Source: Polydactylus sextarius | Lineage: Eukaryota > Chordata > Actinopteri > Polynemidae | Direction: 5' to 3' | Assembly: GCA_016801845.1 (NCBI GenBank) | Contig: CM028931.1 | Location: forward strand, 21,174,302 to 21,238,301 | DNA: 64,000 nucleotides | In this document: positions 47,300-59,689 of the stretch, one piece after another | Layout of the letters: every line of letters starts with the position of its first letter | How positions within the stretch are numbered: position 1 is the stretch's first letter | Notes under the pieces: generated by a model | Told to the model about the DNA's origin: nothing | Seen by the model: only the letters and a program-made list of their open reading frames with translations | The model's database searches: none | Made by a program: the position numbers and the translations under genes

Positions 47300-47406
47300 A
47301 AGAAAGGAATAAATACCCCACAATAAACATGGCCGACGAATTGAAAGTTTCTGAGTCCTTTGACGCGTCCAATATGCTCTCTAATACTTTCGCTAAAGCT
47401 TTCAAG
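47300..47406 (+). other. Candidate small exon with a short ORF
   Basis: Unique sequence with acceptor-like CTCGACAG before 47300 and donor-like CAAG|gtttca at 47407. ATG at 47329 has a good context (A at -3, G at +4) and opens MADELKVSESFDASNMLSNT and six more codons. Splicing to an acceptor at 47525-47526 would add Phe-Ser-Leu and stop (29 residues). Unspliced it reads 47 codons. No family is recognised, and it could be chance. Confidence 0.25.
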
Positions 47407-47929
47407 GTTTCACTGACTTCTTTTCTTCACTCGTATAATAGAATAAATTCCATCATGTGGAAGTTTGATTAATTCATGTGCTCAAGTGTTACTTAAATTA
47501 CTCATTCTTTCTCTTTATGTTTTCAGTTCTCATTGTGAAACAATGGCCATCCTTGTGCTACAACATACATGCTAAGAGGATTAGCGAACATTAGCGAAGG
47601 TCAAGAGGGCCCACTTCTCTCTTTGCATCATGTTTCTACTCCTGAATTTACTATACACTCCAATTTACAGGTATTTACACCTTATATGCATTTTTTATAT
47701 CATAAAACACTTTTTAATGTCAAATTTATGTAAATATCTTACATTTATTAGTGTTAGCATGCTAGCGTGCCGACATTTGCCGTGTTTGTCGTGTGATACT
47801 TATTTTTATTTTACTGTATGTGAAATTTTTAAACTTTTTAAACTTTTAAATATGCTACATATGACTTTTCTTTGTTGTCGGCCGCCATTTTGTTTTCAAT
47901 GCAAGAGGTGGCTAACCGTTTAGCATGCT

Positions 47930-48780
47930 AATTCAAGAAATAGCTAAGATAGCGGCTAGTTAGCGCTAAACTCTCTCTCTATTTTTTTTTTTTTTTTTTG
48001 CTAACTGGCAAGTAAATGGCTGTTACTACTAACGTTAGTGATGTAGCCTATGCCAGGTCTAGGCTAACTGTTTAACATGCTAATTTCAGGAATAGCAACA
48101 AAAGCAGTGGGTTTAAGCTAAATTTATGCTAAACTGTCAAATAAACGACTTAATTCTAACATTAGTGATGTAACAATAGTACAAATTGACATGTAATGCC
48201 TTTAAAGTTTGCTCAGTTAGGTTATAATCTGGGGGCTGGACCTAGGCTAACAGTTTAGCATGCTAATTTCAGGTACAGCTGAGAAAATATAGTAACAACA
48301 CAAGTGAACGCTGATGATACTTTCCTCCACTGTAGCCAGCAATGATTTGAAACTAAACTAGCAACTTTTTTTGCTAACCCTTTAAGTTAACAGCTGTTAA
48401 TTCCAATGCTAACGATGTAGCAATAGCACAAAAGTGCATGTAGCACCTATAAAATTAGCCCAAATACACTACTTTTTGGTTTATTAAAGCAACAGGCGAT
48501 AAATTTATTGAAACACTTTTAAAATTTGTTCAGTTAGTTTAGAATCTGTGAGACGGGCCTGGGCTAACAGTTTAGCATGCTAATTTCAGATATAGCAAAG
48601 AAAATATAGTAACAACACAAGTTAACGTTGATGATACTTTCTGCTAGCGTAGCCAGCAATGATTTGAAGCTAAAATCACAACTTTTTTTGCTAAACCTTT
48701 AATTAAACGGCTGTTACTGCTAATGCTAACGATGTAGTAATAGCCCATAATTACATGTAGCACCTTCAAAAGTTGCTCCG
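47930..48780. repeat. Intergenic repeat, unit about 300 bp, three copies
   Basis: Shared words: GGGCTAACAGTTTAGCATGC, TAATTTCAGGTATAGC, AATATAGTAACAACACAAGT, GTAGCCAGCAATGATTTGAA. No coding potential. Confidence 0.75.
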
Positions 48781-49329
48781 TTACACTTTTTTTGGTTTAT
48801 TAAAGTGACAAATCAGATTTCAAATCAGATTTCAAGTGATTTTATTAGAGACAAAAACAAAAAAGCTTTAAATAATTTGGTGCAGATTCAGAAATGTTCA
48901 TCTCAGACTCCACATAAATGTCAAACCCACGTGGAGGCTCCACACCCTTATTGTTTATATTGCTCCTTAGACCACAAGAGGGCTCTGTCAGCTGACGTGC
49001 TCCACCCCCTCTGTCATTTCAGGCACAAAAATATTAAATTACACACGGATTGAGACGGATGTGCAGATTAGAAGCCTGAAGTTGACAAATTCGCCTCCCC
49101 GCAAAACGTTATTTTAAGCTCTTCAAAGAGTTTCTAAAGGGAGTGACGAGATCTGGGCGGTGATTTTGATCTTTTTAAAGTCGACACAAGCTAACATTAT
49201 ATAAATATAAATCTTGCTAAAGTAACGTCAACTTTGTCAAAAATGCTAAATGCTAGATGTTAAACTAGCTTGCGCTGTGTTTACGTGTCAGAAACATTCC
49301 CACATGAGTCAGCCATGTTTCTTTTCTTT

Positions 49330-49740
49330 TTTTTTTTTTCTCTTACAAACAAAACACAGCCACGCTGCGATGAGGAATGCTACTCTGCTAGCTTCCCCCG
49401 GGCCCTGGTGTCAAGTTGCAGTAGGTGTTCCTGACCTCGGGGAATATGTGTGTTTGTTTTACGTCGCGGCCCCTCCCTCCAGAGAGAGAGATGTCAGTCC
49501 AACAGCAGCAGCAGCAGCAGCAGCCTGAGGGGATGAAACCTGAGATAGGCAGAGGTTAGTAGTAAACAACAACTCCTTTATGAGGCTGCCTGCTGCATTC
49601 ACACACAAAGATTTCCTGGTTAGGGCAGCGGCTGTCCTTAATGTGGGGTCTCTCCAACCAACCCTGGGGGGTCTTTCATGACTTTCCAAGCAGGAGGGAG
49701 GAAGGGGGTCGAGATTTGGAAAGAATATTAAAGCCAGTAA
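49330..49740. other. Non-repetitive island with a (CAG)n run
   Basis: About 400 bp of mixed-composition sequence upstream of the candidate TEAD1 exon, with a CAG run near 49502-49523. ORFs on both strands across the run are unsupported. Candidate conserved non-coding element. Confidence 0.35.
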
Positions 49741-49789
49741 ACATCTTGGAGGTGATTTAAATAGCTAACAGTATGTATTAATCCTGCTC

Positions 49790-51340
49790 TCATTGTTAAA
49801 AACATGAAAGACAGCCAACTCTCAGTAATGTTAGCGTGCTAATGTTAGCAACACATCTTTTATCCCAGCTGTTTTCTTGAACTGTTAGCATTAGCCAACA
49901 TTACAGTTTGTTTCTGATTTGCTGCACCAACACTAGCAACAAATGTTAAGTTTTCTAACGCTTTTGCTAACAAAAGCCACTAAATTTAGCTAGTACATTA
50001 GCTACTTTACTGTAAGCTAGTTAGCAATATCTAGCAGGAGATTTCCCTTAATTAATTATGCATCAAGCTTCGAATGAATAACTTTTCAATGCTAGCTAAC
50101 AGGTAGCCTATAAACACCAACAGTTAATATCTTTAGCGCTAATTTACAGATACTTTGAACTGTTGGTTACTTGGCTAGCTAGCGTAGCATAGCGTAATTT
50201 AGTTCTTAAACATGATGGCTAATATTATAGACACTTACTCTAACTGTTTCTTACTTGATTAGCTAACATAGCGTAAAAAAACATTTAGCTTAAAGTTTCT
50301 AGTGTTTGCCACTTTAAGCTAGCAGCCACATCAGATAGCCTGTAAACATGACAGCTAATATATTTAGCATTAACCCGACATATATTTTTAACTGTTTTTT
50401 ATTTCACTAGCTAGCGTAGCTTTAGAAGCATTTACCTTGAAGTTGCTAGCACTAGCCACTTTAATATTAATTATATATATATTTAATATTGTTACTGCTA
50501 ACATTACAGACACTTTGAACTGTTTGTTACTGTACTAGCTAGTGTAGCATAGTGTAAAAAACATTTAGCTTAGGATTGCTAACATTACTGTTTGATACAG
50601 ATAGCTCATAAACATGACAGCTAATATTGTTAGTGCTAATGTTACAGGTACTTTGAACTGTTTGATATGTGATTAGCTAGCGTAGCATTAAAACCATTTA
50701 GCTTAAGGTCGCTAACATTACTGTTTGATACAGATAGCTCATAAACATGACGGCTAATATTGTTAGTGAACTGTTTGTTACGTGATTAGCTAGCGTAGCT
50801 TAAAAAACATTTAGCTTAAGGTTGCTAACATTAATGTTTTGATACAGATAGCCCATAAACGTGACACCTAATATTGTTAGCGTTAATGTTACAGATACTT
50901 TGAACTGTTACGTGATTAGCTAACTTATCTTAAAAAAACACTTAGCTTAAGGTCGCTAACATTACCATTTGATACAGATAGCCCATCAACATGATTGCTA
51001 ATATTGTTAGTGAACTTTTTGTTACGTAATTAGCTAGCGTAGCTTAAAAAACACTTAGGTTAAGGTTGCTAACATTACTGTTTTGATACACATAGCCTAT
51101 AAACATGACGGCTAATATTGTTAGTGAACTGTTTGTTACGTGATTAGCTAGCGTAGCTTAAAAAACATTTAGCTTAAGGTCGCTACCAATTACTGTTTGC
51201 TACAGATAGCCCATAAACATGACGGCTAATATTGTTAATGCTAATGTTACAGATACTTTGAACTGTTACGTGATTAGCTAACATAGCTTTAAAAAAAACA
51301 CTTAGCTTAAGGTCGCTAACATTAGCCACTTGTATTTTAA
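49790..51340. repeat. Intergenic tandem repeat, unit about 130-150 bp
   Basis: About eight copies upstream of the candidate TEAD1 exon. Words: GACGGCTAATATTGTTAGTG, CAGATACTTTGAACTGTTTG, TTACGTGATTAGCTAGCGTA, AACATTTAGCTTAAGGTCGC, TGATACAGATAGCCCATAAA. Late copies (50590-51330) are closest to one another. Confidence 0.85.
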
Positions 51341-51719
51341 TCTAGACCAGACAACTTTCCCTTCAACAATTAAGCTCCAAACTCCACGTAAACAACTTTT
51401 TTTATTTTAGTTATTTATTTGTATCTTCACTTGTAGCGTGTTAGCTAGCTCTGAACAACAACAACAGCTTTGGCTCTTTAGCCTCATTGTTTCCGTACAT
51501 TTAATTTTGCACTTTAACTTTATTTGACGGTCTGCCAGCTGCTCCTCCATGTGTGTTTTCATCTCCTCCTCCTCCTCCTCTTCTTCTATAGACTTTAGGC
51601 TTTTGTCCTTCCCCTTCCCCCCTCTCTCTCTCTCTCTATCTCCCTCTTTATTTCTCCCTCCCTCCATCCAGGGTGACGCCACCTCTCTCTCTCTCTCTCC
51701 CCGTGTCTCTGTGTCTCTC

Positions 51720-51951
51720 ACCCCGCCCCTTGTTCAACTCTCAGTCCGCCGCGTTCATTTCATTCCTGCTCCCATTCCGCGCATATTTCGCATCGTTTGG
51801 GAAGAAGGACGCTGCGCATTTTACGCACGACGACGACGACGAAACGAGCGAACGAGGCGAGCGAACGACGTTTGTTTTTTCAAAACAAAAGCGAAAAAAA
51901 GCGGACTTTTATTTTTATTTTTTTTATTATTATTATTTTTGTTTTTTTATC

Positions 51952-51982
<31 letters not shown>

Positions 51983-52052
51983 TGTCGCTTTTTTCCCCCA
52001 ACAACTTCAACTGTGGGAATAAAAGAGAAAAAAAGGCAGGGAAAGATTCGAG
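51720..52052 (+). promoter_or_regulatory. Candidate TEAD1 promoter and non-coding first exon
   Basis: A segment following pyrimidine-rich sequence (51,540-51,720), with CpG-containing stretches (about 51745-51870), ends in a strong donor ATTCGAG|gtaagt at 52053. No ATG-led family protein is encoded. In vertebrates TEAD1 lies downstream of PARVA in the same orientation, has a non-coding first exon and a very long first intron. That fits the position and the lack of coding exons in the remaining 12 kb. The TEAD1 name is inference from gene order only. Confidence 0.45.
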
Positions 52053-52169
52053 GTAAGTTTAAGGAGGAGTCCTCCTTCTTCTTCTTCTTCTCCTTCCGCT
52101 CGTTTCTTTTCTATTTTATACGATTAAAACACAACAAACATAACACATCATTTATTATTTAAAACAATC

Positions 52170-52201
<32 letters not shown>

Positions 52202-52639
52202 GACGCTCGTGAACGTCGCTTTCACTCCTTTCGCTCCACGCCGGAAAAAAAGCAAAAAAAAAAAAAAGGGAAAAAAAGCGTCTTATTTTGAAAATCTCCA
52301 CATGTTACATCGTACAAATCGTTTAGATTTTTTTTTTAATAATTATTATATTTTATTGTGTTTATCGTTGGTGGTTTTGTGACGTAGAAACGGTTTAATA
52401 GATGAAGTAAAAAAAAAAAAAAAAAAAGAAAGATGAAAACAATGAGAGGCGCATTAACAAAAGCTGGAGTCAATGGGAGACTTGTTGCATCGGCGGGTTT
52501 TTTTTTTTTTTTTTTCTTCCCTCAGTTTTTTTTTTTTTTTCAGGCTCCAGCCACAGGAACAGGCCACAGGCTGTTTACCCACTGGCCACTACACATTATA
52601 TATATATTATATATACATTAAATATAGTTTATTTCTCGT

Positions 52640-53480
52640 TTTATGACGAGTTTTGATTGATTTTAAAGCATTTAAATGCCTTAGCTGGCTCACTTCCTGT
52701 CTTTTAATTGAAATAATTTGATTTAAAGACAAAAATCAGTCTCGCTGATTCCTTTTTTTTTCATTATTAAAAAAATATTTTTAGAAATATTTTCACTTTT
52801 GTCTTTTTTTTTTTTTTTTTTTTTTTACAACGTTACTGCAGCTATTACTTGCTGTTTTATTTTTTTTTATTACCACGTAGGCTTATTAGTATTAGTTGTT
52901 GTTACTGGTTTTTATTTAGATTATTATATATTTTTATATAAGTTTATAATTCTCATATTTCCATCTCGGTCACACTGAAACCTCATTTTCTTTCATTTCT
53001 CATTTTCCTTGAAATTAAACAGTTTAATAAATTAGATTTATTTTTATTTATTTATATTTTTATTATGACATGACCATTATTGTCGTCGGATATTTTATAT
53101 TTATATAATATTTTCCTAAATAAATGTGTTAACATGTTATATTTCCACCTCAGCCACATAATTTCTAATATTTAATTTAAATAATTTAAAAGAAAAAATC
53201 TAATATTATATATTGATTCCTATTTCTATTATTTTTTATTATTTAATGTTGTAAAATTTAATAGTTTGATAGATTAGATTTATTTTATATTATTATTATT
53301 ATTATTATTATATTGTTTTACTGTCACATGTTGCTTTTAATCAGATTTTTTTTCCAATCATTTTTTATTAGAAAATAGTGAATAAAAATCCCTGTTTAAT
53401 TTCCCACCAATCCAATGTGACGTTTTTAAATAATAATAAAAAAAAGTAATAAAATTAATTACAACCGTTACGGTTACGTA
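52640..53480. repeat. AT-rich low-complexity sequence
   Basis: Poly(T) and TTATTATTA runs after the candidate first exon. No gene seen. A short unique segment at 52434-52600 precedes it. Confidence 0.75.
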
Positions 53481-53753
53481 ACAGTGGTGAGGCTGCGTTT
53501 AATCAACGTTTCGAGACGTGAATTTACATTTTTATGGTCAAAAGTGACACAGAACTGGTTGATTTCTGTCTGTTACGTTGTTTCAGACTTAATAGAATAT
53601 CTTTTATTTCTTTTTTTTTTAAACATTTAATTCTCTTTAGAAGATGTTAATCGTTGAGATTTGGGACCGAGTTGTACTTTTCATTTGTTCTCTCTTTCAG
53701 TTTTGCTGTTTTATTTATAGTGACTGATTAATCAAGCAAGTCCTGGAAGTGTA

Positions 53754-53754
<1 letters not shown>

Positions 53755-53811
<57 letters not shown>

Positions 53812-53923
53812 TGTCTTTACAAAGCTTTGTCAGTCACTCTGGGCAAACAGCCCCCTCCTCTCAGTCTCTCCAGTCCGTTGACATCTGTTTTGAGTGTTTT
53901 GTGCACCTGTAGAGAGACTGGGG

Positions 53924-53964
<41 letters not shown>

Positions 53965-54095
53965 GTGTGAGAGTGTTTAAAGTGTGTGTGTGTGTTGGAG
54001 GAGAAAAAGAAGAGGAGGAGGAGGGAGGTGCAGAATGCAAATCCAGGCGTTTGTTCTGGCCTAAGCAACACAGACTGACTGGCTAACGACCATTT

Positions 54096-54129
<34 letters not shown>

Positions 54130-54150
54130 AGTGGGGTTATATATGTGTGT
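53755..54150. repeat. (TG)n microsatellites around unique sequence
   Basis: TG runs at 53755-53810, 53926-53963 and 54097-54127. The unique interval 54020-54090 includes the POU octamer ATGCAAAT (54035-54042). Cys-Val repeat ORFs across the runs are not genes. Confidence 0.85.
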
Positions 54151-54754
54151 GTGTGTGTTCATCCATCCAGGCCCATTGTTGAAGCAGCAACAGGCGTCGC
54201 CGGACGACGACGCACCATATGGCCTCTGTGTGCTTTAGTGTGTTTGCCGCGCGCGCTAGCGCCCGTCACCGCGTTCGTTCGCGCACTCTGACCAATATGG
54301 CCGCCGTCTTCATCTGTCCACAAAATCCGTCACACTGAGGGTCGTCTTCACGCCAGATTTGGTCATTTTTATTCAAAACCTAGCAGAGATTTGAAGCTAA
54401 TTCAGCAGTTTGGGTGAATCAACAGGTGGTGCGGTGGATGTCGTGCTTTTATTTTGAAATCCTTGGACCACTTGTTAACATATTTGTGTGTTTTTTTTGT
54501 CAACAGAAACTGTTGTGTAATGATATTTAGGGTTGTATGCGAACAGAGAAGGTGGGGTTTCTTTTGGGGCCGGGTGGGGTCGTCTTTGTTTTGTAACGGG
54601 GGTAACAATAGCCGTCTTGGGTGGGGTGGTGTTAGGGTGAATTTGATGGGGGTGGGGGGGTCAGAGCCGGTGGAGCCTGTACTGACTTGTTCCACCACCT
54701 GTAGTCAGTCTTATTCCCACTCTAAAGCAACCTACACATGTTGTCAGTCCACGT

Positions 54755-55830
54755 TTTTGAGCTAGTTAGCATAAAGCTAACTCCGAAGTTAGCATAAAAG
54801 TCACTTTTTAAAAAGCAAGAAGTAGTTTCAACAAACGTGAAGCTACAACAGCCGCAGTAATGTAAACCATACTTGTCTTCTTAAATCTGAATCCGTCTCG
54901 TTTTTTGGGCTAGTTAGCATAAAGCTAATTCCTAAATTAGCATCAATTTTGCAAAGTGACGCCAAAAGTAGTTTTTTACCTTAAGTTTCAAATGCGAAAC
55001 TGCAACAACCACAGTAAAAACTTCTTTAATCTGAATCACATTATGTCATTTTTGGCGCTAGCTAGCATGTCGCTAATTCCAAACCTAGCATAGATGCGTA
55101 AACAAACAGAAAAGTGACAGTGTTTGGAAAGCAGGAAGTCAATTTATGTCGAGTCTCAGGTTTCTTAACAAGCTACAACAACCGCGCTAATGCAAAATAT
55201 ACGTTTCTTTTTGTGGTAGTTAGCATAAAGCTAATTATGCAGTTAGCATAAATGTCTAAAGTAGCACCAAAACAGTGTCAAAAGCAGGAAGTAGCTATAT
55301 GTCGAGTTTCAGTATCTTGGTGTCAACAAATGCGAAACTACAACCACACTAATATCTTCTTTAATCTGAATCACATGATGCCATTTTTATGCTAGTTAGC
55401 ATAAAGCTAATTCCGCAGCTAGCATAAATGTGTAAACGATGGCACTAGAACTGCGTTCAAAAAGCAGGGAATAGTTTCAACAAACATGTAACTGCCACAA
55501 CAACCACACTTATGCAAAATATGTATGTTCCCTTCTTTGCGCTAGTTAGCATAAAGCTAATTCTACAGCTAGCGTAAATGTGTAAACAAACGGAAAAGTG
55601 ACAGTGTTTAAAAAGCAGGAAGTGGGTTTACGTCGCGTCTCAGGTGTTTTAACAAACGCGAAACTACAACAACCACACTAGTATCTGAATCATGTGATGA
55701 GTCATCTTTGCGCTAGTTAGCGTAAAGCTAATTCCACACCTAGCATAAATATGTAAACAAATAAATAGGCACTAAAACTGCGTTTAAAAAGCAGGAAGTA
55801 GCTTAACATCGAGTTACAAGTGCTTTCATT
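54755..55830. repeat. Tandem repeat, unit about 150-180 bp, seven to eight copies
   Basis: Unit: GCTAGTTAGCATAAAGCTAA, TTCCGCAGCTAGCATAAATG, AAAAAGCAGGAAGTAG, then AACAAACGCGAAACTACAAC. Each unit carries a CAGGAAGT word like the arrays at 33.7 and 57-59 kb, though the rest of the unit is unrelated. Confidence 0.85.
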
Positions 55831-57069
55831 TTTATTCGTCACAGTGTCTATGCTAGTTAGCTAATATTTAGCCAAAAGAAATTATAATAGAATCGCTAAA
55901 ATTAGCAAAGCTAGCCCAACTAGTCTTTTGCATTGAGGTTTATTTTAACGTAACAGACCATCACGGTTGTGTTAAACTGTTGTGAGAGTCGACGGTTTAT
56001 CATCAGAGCGCTAACGGTAGAGCTAACAGGAAAGCTAAACCAGATAGCAATTTGTAGACCTCAACACTGTAAAAAAAAAAAAGTTAGCTTTGCATATTGT
56101 TATTCTAAATTTTACAGTGCAACGATGCTAGATTATATATTTTTGACATTAATCTGTTAGAATATGATTAAAACCCTGTTTTTAAGCTAGTTTTACACCT
56201 CCAAATTAAGCTAATAATGCTAATAAAGCTTTAGCGATCGTGCTAACTGGCAGAAATGGTCAAAACTTCAAAATAAGAGTCCGAATCTTTAGTTTTCTCA
56301 CCACAGAAAATAAAAATATACTTGTGGTGTTGTGTTGATCGATGTACCCATTCTTTTTTCTTTTCTTCCCACAATGCACATGTGGTTTATGCTCCAGAGT
56401 TCACACTTATTAAATGGTGTTGGTATTGCTGTAACCTCCCCGGGCTTTTTCTTTTCTACCCTTCTCAAAAAAAAAAAAAGGTGGTAACGTCACGGTCTGA
56501 CTCAGCAAAAAAAAAAAAAAAAAAGGCGAATAATGTCAAAATGAAACAAAACAAGTAAAAACTCCCTTTTACCGCCACATTTCCATAAGGAAATAAGCAC
56601 TTCACTGTATCATTGTGCAATCTGTGACCAATTACTGTGTGTGTGCACAAATGGTAATGGTTCGACGAGAAGAGATGGCGAAATAATGAGGAGAGCACGC
56701 TGTGAATCAGAGCCTCTTCACTCATAAAGCGAGTCTCTTTCTCTTTCTGTGTCTTCCTCGAGTGTAGAAGAAGAAGAAAAGAAGCTTTCGCCTGTTTCTT
56801 TTCGCGTCGCGCTGCTTCTTTTTTTATCACGAATATTGAGCGAAAACACGAAATCAGGCCGTAACTTTTTTTTCTTTCTTTCCCTCCGTCGTCGTGAGAA
56901 ACGAATCGTTAATGGATTAATTAAAATCGTGGTCGTACTAATCTGTAAAGAGACGTTCGTCAGAGATATGAAAGTACAGAAGGTGGCAAAAATCTCCCAA
57001 CTCAAACGTCGTGATTCACGTGTTCCTTCGCTAGCTGCTAGCGTTAGCGTTGACGTTTTGTAGCGGTGG

Positions 57070-59270
57070 TTGGATACGTTTGAGATGCCGTGATCAGTTT
57101 TAACTGCAAGAAAACACTACTAAAGTTGACTTTTTCCTACTCTTGGTGCTTTTATTTTGAAGGTACAAAAGTTGACGTTCGTATGTAGTTAATAGAACAA
57201 CATTACTTCCTGTTTTTAGCGCCAAATCAAAGATGTACGGTAACAATCGCTAGCTAACGTGGAAAACCGGAAGTAGAAAGTTGAAATCAGAGTTGGGTTT
57301 TCCCTTCTCTTGGTGCCTTTATTTTGAAGGTACAAGTGTTGTACGTAGTTGAAACAATAGCTAACGCACTTCCTGTTTTTAGCGACGCTAAAGGAGATGG
57401 CTGGAAAACGTGGACGTTAGAGATCTTCCAGTTCTTCCAGAATCAAAACCGAGTGAAAACAGGAAGTAGTAGGTTGTAGATTCGAACAAGTTCAACTTTT
57501 CCACTCTTGGTGGTTTTATTTTGAAGGTACCCAGAAGGTTTTTGTCCTGTAGTTGCTCTACAAGAATTAGTGCTCCTGTTGTTCAACGTGGTTGATAGGA
57601 TAGCTAACGTACTTCCTGATTTTAGTGACGCAACAGAAAACGTGGACGTTGGAGATTTCCAGGTTTTCCAGAATCAAAACCGAGTGAAAACAGGAAGTAG
57701 AAAGTTGTAGATTGGAACAGTTGTTGGCGTTTGATGGAACATATGTTGAGACGCTACAATCAGCTTTAACTAGAGGAATATGCTACTAAAGTTGAGTTTT
57801 TCCTACTTTTTTGGGCTTTTATTTTGAAGGTACCCAGAAGATTTTTAGTAATCCTACAGGAGTTGGCGTCCATGTTGTTGTACGTAGTTGATATGATCTT
57901 CCAGGTCTTTAAGAATCAAATCAGAGTGAAAACAGGAAGTAGAAAGTTGAAGATTGGAGCAGCTGTCGGCGTTTGAGATGCTTTTATTTTGAAGGTACCC
58001 CGAAGAGTTTTGATTTCTAGTAGCTGGTTGATGCTCTGATTGTACTTCCTGTGTTTAGCGATGCAACAACGATGTAAGATAAGAAGAAGATCGATAGCAA
58101 ACTTCCAGAACATTCCAGAATCAAATCGGAGTGAAAACAGGAAGTAGAAAGTTGTAGTTCTGACGATCACACAAGTTTAACCAAAACGTGTCTTTGTTCT
58201 TCCATCCTGTTCTCCTTAAAGCGGCGTTCCTGTTGTAGCACGTGGTCGACGCGACGTATAACTAACGTACTTCCTGTTTTTAACGATTCATCAAAGACTT
58301 CTGGGAAGGAGAAGATCGCCGGTAAACACGGAGTTCAGGGTTGTTTCTGTAGTCGAAACAGGAAGTAGAAAGATGTAGATTGAAGCAGTGGTTGTCGATC
58401 ACTTTTATCTAGAAGAATACACTACTGAAGTTTCTGAAGCTTTTATTTTGAAGGTACCCTGAAGATTTTTCACTTCTAGTCGCTCTGGTTGATACAATAA
58501 CCGTACTTCCTGTTTTTAGACGTCCAGGAAGTTGTAACTTGGAGCGGTGGTGGGTGGAAAAGATGGAAAATGCTTTTAAAACAGGATTTATTTATTTTTT
58601 TTATTTTTTTTTGTCGTGGAAGAGTTGGTGTCGCAGGTTGATACGATAACTGTACTTCCTGTTTTTAGCAAAGTAAACATGGAGTTCTGAAGATCTTCTA
58701 GTTAGATGTTCCAGAATGTTCCAGAATCAAATCAGAGTGAAAACAGGAAGTAGAAAGTTGTAGATCGGATGTCGTTTGGTTAAACTTGTCTTTGTTATTC
58801 GATCCCGTTCTTTTGAAAATGATATCTCACAAACACGTTGAAGTATTTCAAGACAGTTGTGTCTTGGTGCCTTTATTTTGAAGGAGTCGCCCAGAAGCTT
58901 CCTGTTTTGGGCTATTCTGTATCGGCTTGAATTCATAAAGAAACGTATCAGTGCGGTAAAGATGTTGGAGAAGATGTCGAGAGTTTAAAGTTGTTAATCG
59001 TCTTCCGGGTTTTTCAGAATCAAATCAGAGTGAAAACAGGAAGTAGAGTTGAGACTTGTAGCTTGTAACTAGAAGGACATTTTTGGGGGCAATTTTTGAC
59101 TTCTAGTTGCTTGAGTTGATGCTCCTGTCGTCGTACGAGGTTATTACGATGACCGCACTTCCTGTTTTGGTCTGTTTAAGGTCCAAACGTTAACATAAAC
59201 GTTGGAGATCGTCCAGGTTTTGTGAAAACAGGAATTAACGAATTGACGCAGACGTTAATCAACGCTTGTT
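57070..59270. repeat. Tandem repeat with inverted ACTTCCTGTTTT / AAAACAGGAAGT pairs
   Basis: About nine diverged copies of a roughly 230-bp unit: GTACTTCCTGTTTTTAGCG, TTCCAGAATCAAATCAGAGT, GAAAACAGGAAGTAGAAAGT, CTTTTATTTTGAAGGTACCC, then GTTGATGCTCCTGTTGTTG. ACTTCCTGTTTT and AAAACAGGAAGT are exact reverse complements about 100 bp apart. Copies near 58102 and 58708 also contain four alternating TTC/GAA boxes. Confidence 0.88.
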
Positions 59271-59299
59271 AATCTTTATAGTTTAGTATCCCAGTGTAT

Positions 59300-59324
59300 C
59301 ATGGGTAAGTTTTACTTACCCATG
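59300..59324. other. Perfect 10-bp inverted repeat
   Basis: CATGGGTAAG, five-base loop TTTTA, then CTTACCCATG. It lies just beyond the 57-59 kb array and is not part of its unit. A short hairpin or palindromic site; function unknown. Confidence 0.7.
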
Positions 59325-59689
59325 AGGTTTTATCGACTTAACCATATTCCGCTCCGACCTGGTTTTGAATAACATGAGGTCTGAGCTACGAGAGCGAACG
59401 ATGTCACCTTGCGAAGTGACGTGATGAATGAAAAAAGGCTACGTCGTCCTCGGCGCAGAGCGAGCAAGTAAATAGATAAACGGAATAAGAAAGAAACAGA
59501 ATAATTGTATTTGGGTCATAAACATCGGTGGAACAATGTGTACTTGGAGGATTACGAGGAAAATCCTCTTGTATAAAACCTGAGCGCGTTGGACTTGTTT
59601 AAAACAAGACGCTGCCGTCGAAGCGCGTGTTTTTTTTTTTTTTTTTTATGTATTCCCAACATATGTAAGTCGTGTTATGTTTCACAACA

